64,000 bases of DNA, taken from Rhodobacteraceae bacterium DSL-40. GTDB taxonomy: Bacteria > Pseudomonadota > Alphaproteobacteria > Rhodobacterales > Rhodobacteraceae. Below the pieces are notes generated by a model. It was not told the origin of the DNA. It did not search any database and worked only from the letters and a program-made list of their open reading frames with translations. Location: contig QKPN01000003.1 in the NCBI GenBank assembly GCA_003258405.1, positions 310,001-374,000 on the forward strand, read 5' to 3'. Below are positions 36,843 through 45,573 of the stretch, piece by piece; positions within the stretch are counted from its first letter, which is position 1; every line of letters starts with the position of its first letter. A program made the translations under genes and the position numbers.

Positions 36843-38234
36843 CTACTCGGCGGGCGTCGCTGCCGGCTCTTCCGACGGAGTGTCGTGGTCGGCCGTCTCT
36901 GGAATCACCAGCGAGAGAATGATGGCGGACAGACCGCTGAGGGTTATCGGCGTCGCAATGACCTGACGCACGAGTTCCGGCAGGTTCTGGGTCGCATCGG
37001 GTACGAGTGTGACGCCAAGACCAAGGCCAAACGAGATTGCCATGATGTAAACGCGGCGGCGGTCGATCTCCTCCGTGGCGAGGATACGGATACCCGCGAC
37101 GGCGATCGTCCCGAAGAGCACGAGGGTCGCGCCACCGAGCACCGGCTTGGGGATAAGCAGGAAAGCACTGCCGATGACCGGAAAGAACCCGAGCAGCACC
37201 AGAATCGCCGCGATATAATATCCAACATGGCGGCTCGCGACGCCAGTCATCTGGATCACACCGTTGTTCTGGGAGAAGGTCGTGTTCGGGAAGGTGTTGA
37301 AGATGGCAGCGATGCCGGAATTGATTCCATCCGCGAGAATTCCGCCCTTGATACGCTTCATGTAGAGCGGACCCATGACCGGCTGGCCGGAAATGACGGA
37401 GTTTGCAGTAAGATCGCCCGTCGTCTCGATAGCCGTGATGAGATAGATGAACGCGATCGCGATGAAGAGGCCCAGATCGAAATCGATGCCGAAGCGAAAC
37501 GGCACGGGCAGCGCGACAAGGGGCCCCGCGCCGAATGCACTGAAGTTCACCATACCGAACGGGATGGAGACGAGGAAGCCGACGATCAGCCCGACCATGA
37601 TTGCCGAGATCCGAAGCATCGGATGGCCTTGAAACGTGGTGAAAATGATCGTGGCGACCACAATTCCACCAAGCACAAGATTGATCGGAGCGCCAAAGGA
37701 CTCACCTGCCCCGAAGCCTCCTGCAAAATCCGTGAATCCGACCTTGACGAGGCTGAGACCGATCACGGTGATGACGATCCCGGTCACGGTCGGGGTCACG
37801 ATGCGGCTCAGCTTGTCGATGAATTGGCTGAGCACGATCTCGACCACGCACCCGACGAGACAAAGCCCGAAGATCATCGCGAGGATATCCTCCGGCGTGC
37901 CGCCACGGCCCTTGACCGCAAAGCCTGCTGCAAGGATCGAGCCGAGGAAGGCAAAGCTCGTGCCCTGCAGGCTCAAGAGGCCGGAGCCCACCGGCCCGAT
38001 CCTCCGGCACTGGATGAATGTCGCGACGCCCGAAACGAAGAGCGACATGGCGATCAGATAGGGGACATACTCGCCCAGCCCCAGCGCACCGCCAATCACA
38101 AGCGTCGGCGTCACGATGCCGACGATACTTGCCAGAATGTGCTGGATAGCTGCCAGAATGGCCGGACCAGGCGGTGGTGTGTCATCCAATCCGTAGATCA
38201 GATGTCCGGGAGGCGTATACTTCACTTCGGTCAT
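36843..38234 (-). CDS. NAT/NCS2 purine (xanthine/uracil) permease
   Basis: The 463-residue membrane protein has about 12-14 hydrophobic segments and the NAT signature QNNGVIQMTGVASRHVG near residue 310, nearly identical to that of bacterial xanthine permeases of the XanQ/XanP type. Proton-driven uptake of xanthine, uric acid or uracil is expected; the signature favours a purine. I took the ATG at 38232-38234 (MTEVKYTPPG) as start. It is alone, with a 600-base upstream region that holds a possible short leader gene overlapping its start region. Confidence 0.93.
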   Translation of the reverse strand: MTEVKYTPPGHLIYGLDDTPPPGPAILAAIQHILASIVGIVTPTLVIGGALGLGEYVPYLIAMSLFVSGVATFIQCRRIGPVGSGLLSLQGTSFAFLGSILAAGFAVKGRGGTPEDILAMIFGLCLVGCVVEIVLSQFIDKLSRIVTPTVTGIVITVIGLSLVKVGFTDFAGGFGAGESFGAPINLVLGGIVVATIIFTTFQGHPMLRISAIMVGLIVGFLVSIPFGMVNFSAFGAGPLVALPVPFRFGIDFDLGLFIAIAFIYLITAIETTGDLTANSVISGQPVMGPLYMKRIKGGILADGINSGIAAIFNTFPNTTFSQNNGVIQMTGVASRHVGYYIAAILVLLGFFPVIGSAFLLIPKPVLGGATLVLFGTIAVAGIRILATEEIDRRRVYIMAISFGLGLGVTLVPDATQNLPELVRQVIATPITLSGLSAIILSLVIPETADHDTPSEEPAATPAE

Positions 38235-38235
38235 G

Positions 38236-38388
38236 TCATTGCCCCATCTCAGGAAACAGATCTTCGCCCGGCACCGCCTTCCCATCCCGCCCGACGCTCC
38301 GGATCAGCATGAGAAACCCGTCTGCACTGCGGGCCTCCATGGCGGCGAGATCGCCTGAACACCTCCGGAACACAGCCCGATGCTCCAC
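38236..38388 (-). CDS. Candidate 50-residue leader ORF before the permease
   Basis: On the minus strand a frame from GTG (38386-38388) or from an internal ATG (38338-38340; MEARSADGFLMLIRSVGRDG) runs to a TGA that lies one base before the permease ATG. The peptide (50 or 34 residues) is balanced, with protein-like composition, and ends PGEDLFPEMGQ. The GATGGGG that could serve as the permease ribosome site lies inside its last codons. I see no strong ribosome site for the leader itself. It could be a leader peptide, a gene remnant or chance. Confidence 0.35.
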   Translation of the reverse strand: MEHRAVFRRCSGDLAAMEARSADGFLMLIRSVGRDGKAVPGEDLFPEMGQ

Positions 38389-38513
38389 GCGGGAGCGTTA
38401 GGGCAACGTCGCTACGAAGAAGATCGGGCCACCCCGGGGCGCCGTTCTTTCACTCCCTGTCGCTCTTGCCGCGATAGAGCCGGTCAACGACCGCGCCCCG
38501 CAGATACGCGAAG

Positions 38514-38547
38514 GCCTGCCGCTCCGCAGGAACTCGGAGCGGCAGGC
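38514..38547. repeat. Perfect 13-bp hairpin in a gene-free region
   Basis: GCCTGCCGCTCCG and its exact complement CGGAGCGGCAGGC are separated by 8 bases. There is no T-run on either side, so it is not a standard terminator. The gap from 38389 to 38832 otherwise shows no gene I can support; on the right it contains AT-richer stretches with short A-runs (around 38558-38690) that may be promoter DNA. It could be part of the permease 5' leader or a small RNA. Confidence 0.5.
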
Positions 38548-38832
38548 AAACTCTGCACAAAAAACAACCGCACGAGATACTCTGTTCATATGTTGGGCTA
38601 CCCTGTGCCCACACAAACTGTGATATGCGCAGGAATTACTCTGCTCTAGAAATCCGAAGGTTGCAATGCACAAAAAACACCGAACAAAGGTCCGATGCCC
38701 ATACTTTCAACACCATTGCAGCGCAACAACAGTCAGGCGATCGCGCAGATGTCCCTGGCGACGGTCTGGTCATATTTTCGAGATTTTTCGGGAGGATGAG
38801 AGAAGGTCAGCCGCGAGCGCACGAGCCCTGGC

Positions 38833-39423
38833 TCAAGGGGCCTTCTGTTCCCAGACCTTGTTCTTGCCCACGTCGACCTCACGCACGTAGCCGTTCTCGA
38901 CCCCGGCGATCTTCGCGAAGTCCTCTCTCACGCCTTCGGGAAACAGGGTGATTCCCACATCCGTGAAGGGCGGGACGGGCTTCAGGGACGCCGTCACGGC
39001 CTCGGCACAGAACATCTTCGGCGTCCGGCCGCGCGCCTCGACATTCGCAAGCACCTGATTGGCCGTCGAGAGACTTACCGGCACCGTCTGCGTATGGACG
39101 TAATAGGAAAAACGGGCGTGATACCGCTCGTAGTAATCCAGAAAGCGCGGCGTGATCCCGTAATGGACATCGCCGCGCCGCGGCAGATCCGGATGCTGGA
39201 ACGTACCGGCGGGATCATAGATCACCTGCTCGGATCCGTTGATGAGCAACGCCGAATGGGCCGAGCGGTTGGTTCGGCTGTTGACCATCGACATCAGGGT
39301 CACCGAGGGCGGCGCGTCGCTCACATAGCGTGCGGATTCGATCTGCTGCGGTTCGGCAGCGCGATACATCTCGCAGCCGGAAACCAGCAGCGTCGCCAGG
39401 ATGACGACCGAAGCCCTGAACAT
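38833..39423 (-). CDS. Lipoprotein, unknown function
   Basis: The 196-residue protein starts with a lipoprotein signal (MFRASVVILATLLVSGC; lipobox LVSGC, Cys17). The mature part has SAHSALLINGSEQVIYDPAG, HYGITPRFLDYYERYHARFS and a later Cys in PKMFCAEAV. The SxHSALxI...YDPAG and C-A-E pattern recalls papain-like/NlpC-type folds, but I cannot place it with confidence. The ATG at 39421-39423 was chosen because it gives the signal; the longer frame runs through the cox subunit gene upstream. Confidence 0.75.
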   Translation of the reverse strand: MFRASVVILATLLVSGCEMYRAAEPQQIESARYVSDAPPSVTLMSMVNSRTNRSAHSALLINGSEQVIYDPAGTFQHPDLPRRGDVHYGITPRFLDYYERYHARFSYYVHTQTVPVSLSTANQVLANVEARGRTPKMFCAEAVTASLKPVPPFTDVGITLFPEGVREDFAKIAGVENGYVREVDVGKNKVWEQKAP

Positions 39424-39454
39424 GCCGCGCCCGCGCCGCTGTGCCGCCCCGATA

Positions 39455-39589
39455 TCAGGTGTTGAAGATCGCAAGGAAGATGAGAATCGCGATGGCTGAT
39501 CCGAACAGAAAGACGAAGAAGCGCAGGAAGCCCTCGAAGGTCTTCTCATGATCCGTGATATCCATCTCGCCGTGCTTGTATTCAGCCAT
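39455..39589 (-). CDS. aa3-type cytochrome c oxidase subunit IV (44 residues)
   Basis: Translation of the minus strand from ATG 39587-39589 gives MAEYKHGEMDITDHEKTFEG followed by one TM helix (about 22-42) and the end AIFNT. This is the small single-helix subunit IV that accompanies aa3 oxidases in Rhodobacter and Paracoccus. It is not needed for catalysis in those organisms. No other oxidase genes are visible here, which is usual for this subunit. It lies 31 bases before the lipoprotein gene. Confidence 0.9.
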   Translation of the reverse strand: MAEYKHGEMDITDHEKTFEGFLRFFVFLFGSAIAILIFLAIFNT

Positions 39590-39679
39590 TTCGCTCTCCT
39601 GTCGCGCCCGGCCCTCATCTGCGCGAGGGGCCGCCTGCCAAGGTTCTAGCCGGATCTGCGCGTTCTGTCAGTCACCTTT

Positions 39680-40720
39680 TCAACAGGCGGTCCAAAGCCA
39701 TACGCCGTCCGGCGTCACGTCGCGCACGACCCGCCCTGTCCGCTGCAGGTGATTGAGGTGCCCGACCGCCTCGCCCAGCGCGAGGCCATATTCCGAGCGT
39801 CCGATCGGCCGCCCGAACAGCACCTCGAAACACTCCGTCGCACGCCGCGGCGTCACGAGAAAGGCCTGCAGGCGCTCGAGTGCTGCAAGCTGATGCACAA
39901 CAAGCTCCTCGAGCCGGGAATCGAGCCCGAGAAAGGGCCGCCGGTGCCCCGGAAGCGCGAGCATTTCCGGGCTCGCGAGAGGATGAAGTTTCCGGCAACT
40001 CCCGATCCAGTCCCCAACTGGATCCGCACCGGGCTCGGTCGCATAGACACCAAGGTTCGGCGTGATCCCCGGCAGAACCTGATCGCCGGTGATCACCAGC
40101 GGATCATCAAGGCTCCAGAGCGTCGCCTGCTCCGGCGCATGGCCATGACCGATCTCGACGCGCCAGAGCCGCCCGCCCGCCAGCAACTCGTCGCCCTGTG
40201 CGATTCGCGTGAACCCAAGCGGCATCGGAGCGACAACATCGGCAAAGTTCATTGGCCGCGTGATTTCCCGCTCGGCATAGATCTCCTCCGCCATTCCAGC
40301 CGCGCGCCAGTAGGCAAGCAGCTCGTCGGTCGGAAGCGGCTGTTCGTCGAGCATGAGCATGCGCGCAAAGAGCCAGGCTGTCCGGGTCGTGACAAGCTCG
40401 GCGCCATGCGTCTTCTGGAGCCACCCGGCATTCCCGACATGATCGGGATGGTGATGGGTGACGATGACCCGACGCACGGGCCTGCCGCCCAGCGGCCCGG
40501 CCAGCAACTCTGTCCAGGCCTCCCGAGCCTTGTCGGTGCCGAGCCCGGTATCGACAACCGTCCAGCCGTCGCCGTCATCAAGTGCGTAGATGTTGATGTG
40601 ATCCGGACGCATGGGAAGGGGAATACGCAGCCATAGCACGCCATCGGCGAGCTCCACTGCGCCTCCGGGCCGCGGCGGCTCGGGAAAGGGATAGCTCACC
40701 TGCCGGATGCCACCATCCAT
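39680..40720 (-). CDS. MBL-fold metallohydrolase
   Basis: The 346-residue protein has a metallo-beta-lactamase fold: VVDTGLGT, the metal motif THHHPDHVGN, the EIGHGHAPEQ His, ITGDQVLPG Asp and PGHRRPF. Its C-terminal part (about 270-346) is a winged-helix-like extension found in the LACTB2 group. The ATG at 40718-40720 overlaps the acyl-CoA dehydrogenase stop by one base (TGATG). The coupling suggests a thioester, RNA or glyoxalase-like role in the same pathway; the substrate is unknown. Confidence 0.88.
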   Translation of the reverse strand: MDGGIRQVSYPFPEPPRPGGAVELADGVLWLRIPLPMRPDHINIYALDDGDGWTVVDTGLGTDKAREAWTELLAGPLGGRPVRRVIVTHHHPDHVGNAGWLQKTHGAELVTTRTAWLFARMLMLDEQPLPTDELLAYWRAAGMAEEIYAEREITRPMNFADVVAPMPLGFTRIAQGDELLAGGRLWRVEIGHGHAPEQATLWSLDDPLVITGDQVLPGITPNLGVYATEPGADPVGDWIGSCRKLHPLASPEMLALPGHRRPFLGLDSRLEELVVHQLAALERLQAFLVTPRRATECFEVLFGRPIGRSEYGLALGEAVGHLNHLQRTGRVVRDVTPDGVWLWTAC

Positions 40721-42411
40721 CACGACGCGATCTCCCAGGCGTAGAGCTGCTCCGCCCCGCCCCGCGCCTGGGCGCAAAGGGCCGGCACTTCGGGAAGCAG
40801 CCGCTCCACATGGAAGGCTGCCAGCGCCTCGCGCTGCGGATCGCTTCCCTCGGCCGCGCCCTTAAGCAGATAATGGCCGCCGAGCGCCAGCGCAAAGGCC
40901 CGCAGATAGGGCACAGCGCCCGCGAAGCGGTCATTGAGTTCGGAGCCGAGCATCCAGTCGGTCGCGGCGCCCAGCGCATCGGCTGCCGCCGCGAGCCGCG
41001 CCCCCAGCGCACCACCAGCGGCGTCGGCGGTTGCTGCGATTTCAGCAATCAGGGCCTTGGCTGCCGTGCCACCGTCAGCAAGCTTGCGTCCCACCATATC
41101 CATGGCCTGAATGCCGTTCGTGCCCTCATAGATCGCGGTGACCCGCACATCGCGGAAGTACTGCGCAACGCCGGTTTCCTCGATGAATCCCATACCGCCA
41201 TGGACCTGAATACCGAGATCCGAAACCGCGCAGCCGGTATCGGTGCCGAAGGCCTTGGCGATCGGCGTGAGGAAAGCCGCACGCGCATCCCAGGCCGCAT
41301 CGCCGGTCGCTGTGGCCATGTCGATGGAAAACGCACAGTCGAGACAGATCGCGCGGGCCGTCGCGGTGAGAGCCGCCATGGTCAGCAGCATCCGTCGCAC
41401 GTCCGCATGGCCCTGGATCGTTTCGACACCCTCTTCCGGCGTCCGCCCCTGTCGGCGCTCCTGGGCATAGGAAATGGCGTCCTGAAGAGCCGCCTCCGCC
41501 TGGGAAAGGCCTTCGATACCCACGCCGAGGCGAGCGTTGTTCATCATCGTGAACATCGCCGCCATGCCCTTGTGTGGCGCGCCGACAAGCCATCCCGTCG
41601 CGCCATCGAACTCCATCACACAGGTCGGACTGCCGTGCAGACCCATCTTGTGCTCAAGTGAAACCACCTTGAGGCTGTTGGCAGCACCGGGATTGCCATC
41701 CGCATCGGGAATGAATTTCGGCACCAGAAAGAGCGAGATGCCCTTCGTGCCCGGCGCGCCGTCAGGCAGTCGCGCGAGGACGAGATGGCAGACATTGCCG
41801 CCGAAATCGTGATCACCCCAGGAGATGAAGATCTTCGTGCCGGTGACGGAATAGGAGCCATCGTCCTTCGGCTCGGCCTTCGAGCGCAGGGCCCCGACGT
41901 CGGACCCCGCCTGCGGCTCGGTAAGGTTCATCGTGCCGGTCCATTCCCCGGAGACGAGCTTCGGCAGATAGAGCGCCTTCATCTCGTCATCCGCATGATG
42001 CTCGAGCGCCTCGATCTGGCCCTGCGTCAGCAGGGGGCAGAGCGAGAGTGCGAGGTTGGCCGAAGCCAGGATCTCGTTCACACAGCTGAGCACCGAAACC
42101 GGCAGGCCCATCCCCCCGAACTCGGGGCTTGCCGCCGTTCCCACCCAGCCGCCATCCGCGATCGCCTTGTACGCCTCGGAAAAGCCTCCAGAGGTTCGCA
42201 CGACGCCATTTTCGAGCCGTGCAGGCTCGAGATCGCCCGCCCGGCGCAGCGGAGCCAGCACATCCTCCGCCAGCCGCGCGGCCTCGTTCAGGATCGCATC
42301 GACCATGTCGCCGGTCGCTTCGGCAAACCGCTCCGTTTCCGCGAGCCGCCCTGCCCCGAGCACATGATCCAACAAAAAACGCATTTCGGTGACAGGAGCG
42401 CGGTAGCTCAT
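40720..42411 (-). CDS. Acyl-CoA dehydrogenase, long C-terminal-domain type
   Basis: This 563-residue flavoprotein has the N-terminal extension (SYRAPVTEMRFLLDHVLGA) and C-terminal domain of the subfamily that includes DmdC, the methylmercaptopropionyl-CoA dehydrogenase of marine bacteria. FAD/substrate segments MNLTEPQAGSDVGAL and FISWGDHD are intact, and the catalytic Glu lies in AIYEGTNGIQAMD. A role in DMSP or fatty acid degradation is possible but not shown; there are no dmd genes nearby. It is coupled to the MBL hydrolase by TGATG. Confidence 0.92.
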   Translation of the reverse strand: MSYRAPVTEMRFLLDHVLGAGRLAETERFAEATGDMVDAILNEAARLAEDVLAPLRRAGDLEPARLENGVVRTSGGFSEAYKAIADGGWVGTAASPEFGGMGLPVSVLSCVNEILASANLALSLCPLLTQGQIEALEHHADDEMKALYLPKLVSGEWTGTMNLTEPQAGSDVGALRSKAEPKDDGSYSVTGTKIFISWGDHDFGGNVCHLVLARLPDGAPGTKGISLFLVPKFIPDADGNPGAANSLKVVSLEHKMGLHGSPTCVMEFDGATGWLVGAPHKGMAAMFTMMNNARLGVGIEGLSQAEAALQDAISYAQERRQGRTPEEGVETIQGHADVRRMLLTMAALTATARAICLDCAFSIDMATATGDAAWDARAAFLTPIAKAFGTDTGCAVSDLGIQVHGGMGFIEETGVAQYFRDVRVTAIYEGTNGIQAMDMVGRKLADGGTAAKALIAEIAATADAAGGALGARLAAAADALGAATDWMLGSELNDRFAGAVPYLRAFALALGGHYLLKGAAEGSDPQREALAAFHVERLLPEVPALCAQARGGAEQLYAWEIAS

Positions 42412-42582
42412 CGGTTTCTCCCCAAACCTTATTTGCAGCCGCGACTTGCGGCTTCCGGATGCACCTGGATGAGACTATGACATCCCGGCCGCAACGCGCG
42501 AGTTTAGGCACGGCCGCGCACCTCGGCAAGGAGCAGGCCACTCTCGGCCCATCTCCCACGCAGCGAAGTGCCGGAAGAACTC

Positions 42583-43572
42583 ATGACGCAGGATCCGCAT
42601 TCGAAGAACACGGTCATTCTCTCCGACAGCCCCCGCGGGCTGCGCGCCGCTGCGGCGCTGCTCCATGCAGGAGAACAGGTCGCCTTCCCGACGGAAACCG
42701 TTTACGGGCTCGGAGCGGACGCACGAAATCCCCGGGCTGTCGCAGGCATCTTCGCGGCCAAGGGGCGACCGGCCTTCAATCCGCTGATCGTGCATGTCGC
42801 CGATGTCGAGGCCGCGCGCGCGCTCGCGGAGTTCGGGGACGATGCCCGGATACTCGCTACGACCTTCTGGCCCGGCCCCCTCACCCTCGTCCTCCCGCGA
42901 CGCCCGGAGGCCGGGCTTGCCGACCTGGCGACGGCCGGGCTGGAGACGGTCGGGATCCGCGTTCCGGCGCATCCTCTCGCCCGTCGCCTGCTCATCGCCT
43001 TCGGAGGCCCCGTCGCCGCGCCCTCCGCCAACCCCTCCGGCCGTGTCAGCCCCACATCGGCCGCGCATGTGCTGGAAGGGCTGCGAGGCAGGATCGCAGC
43101 GGTGGTCGATGGCGGAACCTGCCCGGTCGGGGTCGAGTCGACGATTGTCGGCTTCGACGGCGGCCGGCCCATCCTGCTGCGCCCCGGTGGCATCCCGGTC
43201 GCAGCGCTTTCCGAAGCACTTGGCCGCGAAATCGGACGTCCGGTAACGACCGGCATCATCGCACCCGGCCAGATGACATCGCACTACGCCCCTCGGGCGC
43301 AGCTGCGTCTCGAGGCTTCCGGCCCTGGACCGGATGAGCTCTGGCTGGGCTTTGGCCCGGTCGAATCGCTGCGGCCGGGCCTCAACCTTTCGCCTTCAGG
43401 CGATCTCGCCGAAGCCGCAGCCAATCTCTTCGCCCACCTGCGCGAGATCGATGCCATGGCCACGAAGTCCGGCGTGAAATGCGTGGCGGTCGCCGCGATC
43501 CCGGAAAAGGGCCTCGGGGAAGCCATCAACGACCGTCTTCGTCGCGCGGCCGCCCCGCGTCCTGCGGGCTGA
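42583..43572 (+). CDS. Threonylcarbamoyl-AMP synthase (Sua5/TsaC)
   Basis: The 329-residue protein makes threonylcarbamoyl-AMP for the t6A37 modification of tRNA. The YrdC domain (about 10-200) has FPTETVYGLGADA, KGRPAFNPLIVH, WPGPLTLVLP and SANPSGRVSPT. A linker (PGQMTSHYAP) leads to the C-terminal Sua5 domain, so this is the long Sua5 form rather than short TsaC. I chose the ATG at 42583 with GGAAGAA upstream over the GTG at 42568. The next gene on this strand is the OmpR-type regulator. Confidence 0.93.
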   Translation: MTQDPHSKNTVILSDSPRGLRAAAALLHAGEQVAFPTETVYGLGADARNPRAVAGIFAAKGRPAFNPLIVHVADVEAARALAEFGDDARILATTFWPGPLTLVLPRRPEAGLADLATAGLETVGIRVPAHPLARRLLIAFGGPVAAPSANPSGRVSPTSAAHVLEGLRGRIAAVVDGGTCPVGVESTIVGFDGGRPILLRPGGIPVAALSEALGREIGRPVTTGIIAPGQMTSHYAPRAQLRLEASGPGPDELWLGFGPVESLRPGLNLSPSGDLAEAAANLFAHLREIDAMATKSGVKCVAVAAIPEKGLGEAINDRLRRAAAPRPAG

Positions 43573-43720
43573 TGCCGGAGGATAAGAGCATCTCGCGCGT
43601 GTGCCCACGTCATCTCGTGCGCAATGCGACGGGGCTAGGAAGCGCGGATCCGGTCGTCTATGCTTAAAAATTAGCCATAGCGCCTTATCCCGGCACTGTT
43701 TCCATCCGCAGCACGGCACC

Positions 43721-44479
43721 ATGAAACATGATTTCGCCACCGCACCGCCTCCCGGGGAGGAGAGGGAGCCCCCGCAGCGCATCCTTTTCGTCGAGGACGA
43801 TCGCAAGCTCAGCGCCTTCCTCTGCCGCTATTTTGGCGAACAGGGCTATCTGGCGGCCGCCGTGCATGACGGCCCGGCGATGCGGCGGGCGCTTGCGGAG
43901 GAGAGGTTCGATCTGGTCGTGCTCGATGTCGGCCTCCCCGGCCGGGAAGACGGCTACACGCTGGCGCGCGATCTGAAGAAGGGAGAGGATATCGGGATCC
44001 TCTTCCTCTCCGCCCGGCAGGAAGCCGTTGACCGGATCGTCGGCCTCGAGATCGGTGCGGATGATTTTCTCGTCAAGCCGTTCGAGCCGCGCGAACTTCT
44101 CGCGCGCATTCGCGCCATCCTTCGGCGCCTGCCACTGGGGCAGCCGGCCGGGGCCAAGCTATCCGCGGAGCATCACCTTGCCTTCGACCGCTGGCACCTC
44201 GATCTCGACGCACGGCTTCTCCGGGACGCCGACGGCCGCGTCCAGACCCTGACGACACAGGAGTTCAATCTCCTCAGCATCCTCGCCCAGCGCCCCGGCC
44301 GCGTACTCAGCCGGGAGCAGCTGCTGGATCTTACCGTTGGCCGCCACTGGTCGCCCTACGACCGCTCGATCGATGTGATGATCGGCAAGATCCGCCGCAA
44401 GATCGGTGATCCCGGCCCCGATCACCGCCGGATCCGCACCATCCGCGGCGCAGGCTACATGTTCTCGCCCGATCCCTGA
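43721..44479 (+). CDS. OmpR-family response regulator
   Basis: The 252-residue regulator has a short N-terminal extension, a receiver (about 20-135; acidic VEDD, Asp69 in VVLDVGLPG, Lys in LVKPFEP) and a C-terminal winged helix (about 160-250; TTQEFNLLSILAQRPGRVLSREQL, DVMIGKIRRKIGD, RTIRGAGYMF). The ATG at 43721 is preferred to an upstream start. Its end overlaps the converging receiver-kinase gene by 25 bases. I infer it is the output of the permease-kinase system next to it and may bind the direct repeats before fmdA. Confidence 0.9.
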   Translation: MKHDFATAPPPGEEREPPQRILFVEDDRKLSAFLCRYFGEQGYLAAAVHDGPAMRRALAEERFDLVVLDVGLPGREDGYTLARDLKKGEDIGILFLSARQEAVDRIVGLEIGADDFLVKPFEPRELLARIRAILRRLPLGQPAGAKLSAEHHLAFDRWHLDLDARLLRDADGRVQTLTTQEFNLLSILAQRPGRVLSREQLLDLTVGRHWSPYDRSIDVMIGKIRRKIGDPGPDHRRIRTIRGAGYMFSPDP

Positions 44480-45573
44480 TGCGGCCCGAGACAGGGGAGA
44501 TCCAGCACCGCCCGCGCCCCGCCGCCAACGGCATTCTCGAGCCGGAACCGCCCGCCGGATTGCAGCGCCATATGCTGGATCATCGGGAGCCCGAGCCCCG
44601 TGCCCTCGGGCTTGGTGGTATAGAACGGCTCGAGCACGCGGCGCAGCCCTTCGGGTGTGAGCCCCGGCCCGTCGTCCTCGACCGTGAGCCGGGCATAATG
44701 CGCACCGCGCCAGATGCGTTCGAGCCTGACCACGGCACGCCCTCGCCCTCCGGTCGCATCCCGCGCATTGATGAGCAGGTTGACCACCGCCGTTTCCATC
44801 TGCCCCGGATCGATCGGCGCCAGCACGCCTTCCTCCGGCAGTTCGGCCGAAAGCGTCATCCCGATACAAAGCGAACGTTCGAGCATCGCTACCGCCCCCG
44901 AGACCGGGCCGCGCAGATCCCCGGGCTCCGCCCGATCGAGACGCCCCCGGGCAAATCCCATCAGGCGCGCGACCACGTCGGCAGCGGTTCCCGCGGCCTC
45001 CAGAGCATCACTCGCATAGGGCTTCAGCCGGTCCTCCGCCGCAAGACGTTCATCAATCACCGAGAGATTTGCGAGGATCACCGCCATCATGTTCTTGAAG
45101 TCATGCGACAAGCCCGCGGCAAGCTGCGACGTCGCCTCGAGCTGCCGCAGCAGTGCGAGCTCGTGCTCCGCGCGTGCCTTCTCCCGCCGGAGATCCGCGA
45201 GCTGGAAGCAGCGCTCCAGCGCCCGCATGAGCTCCTCGAGAAAGAACGGCTTGCGCAGGTAATCGTAAGCCCCGGCCTTCAGCGCGGCGACGGCGCTGTC
45301 GACCGAGGCATAGGCCGTCATGATGACGAGAATGAGCTCGGGAAAATGCGCCCGAAGCCGTGCCGCGACCTCCGTGCCGTCCTCATGCCCGAGGCGAATA
45401 TCGAGGAGCGCGACCTCCGTCTCTCCGCCGTCGAGCGCGGCGAGCGCGGCGGCCCCGTCATGCGCGATGTCGCAGTTCACCCCCTCAAGCGCCAGCGCGC
45501 GCGAGGTCGAGATCGCGAAATCGCTGTCATCGTCGATGATGAGCAGCCGACGCCCGGATGCGCGCCCGTTCAT
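44455..45573 (-). CDS. Receiver-histidine kinase hybrid
   Basis: This 372-residue soluble protein is built receiver first (about 8-125; IIDDDSD, Asp58 in ALLDIRLGHEDG, YLRKPFF), then a HisKA helix (His157 in GLSHDFKNMMAV) and a complete ATPase domain (NLLINARDAT, EDDGPGL, GTGLGL). It has no C-terminal receiver. It overlaps the NCS1-kinase gene by 4 bases, so the two are made together. The layout suggests that the upstream kinase phosphorylates its receiver and sets its own kinase activity towards the OmpR-type regulator. The relay order is inferred. Confidence 0.88.
   Translation of the reverse strand: MNGRASGRRLLIIDDDSDFAISTSRALALEGVNCDIAHDGAAALAALDGGETEVALLDIRLGHEDGTEVAARLRAHFPELILVIMTAYASVDSAVAALKAGAYDYLRKPFFLEELMRALERCFQLADLRREKARAEHELALLRQLEATSQLAAGLSHDFKNMMAVILANLSVIDERLAAEDRLKPYASDALEAAGTAADVVARLMGFARGRLDRAEPGDLRGPVSGAVAMLERSLCIGMTLSAELPEEGVLAPIDPGQMETAVVNLLINARDATGGRGRAVVRLERIWRGAHYARLTVEDDGPGLTPEGLRRVLEPFYTTKPEGTGLGLPMIQHMALQSGGRFRLENAVGGGARAVLDLPCLGPHQGSGENM

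Noticed and set aside
38400-38832. Xanthine (NMT1-type) riboswitch before the purine permease
   Set aside because: I looked for one because of the downstream gene but could not match a consensus by eye; only a plain hairpin is visible.
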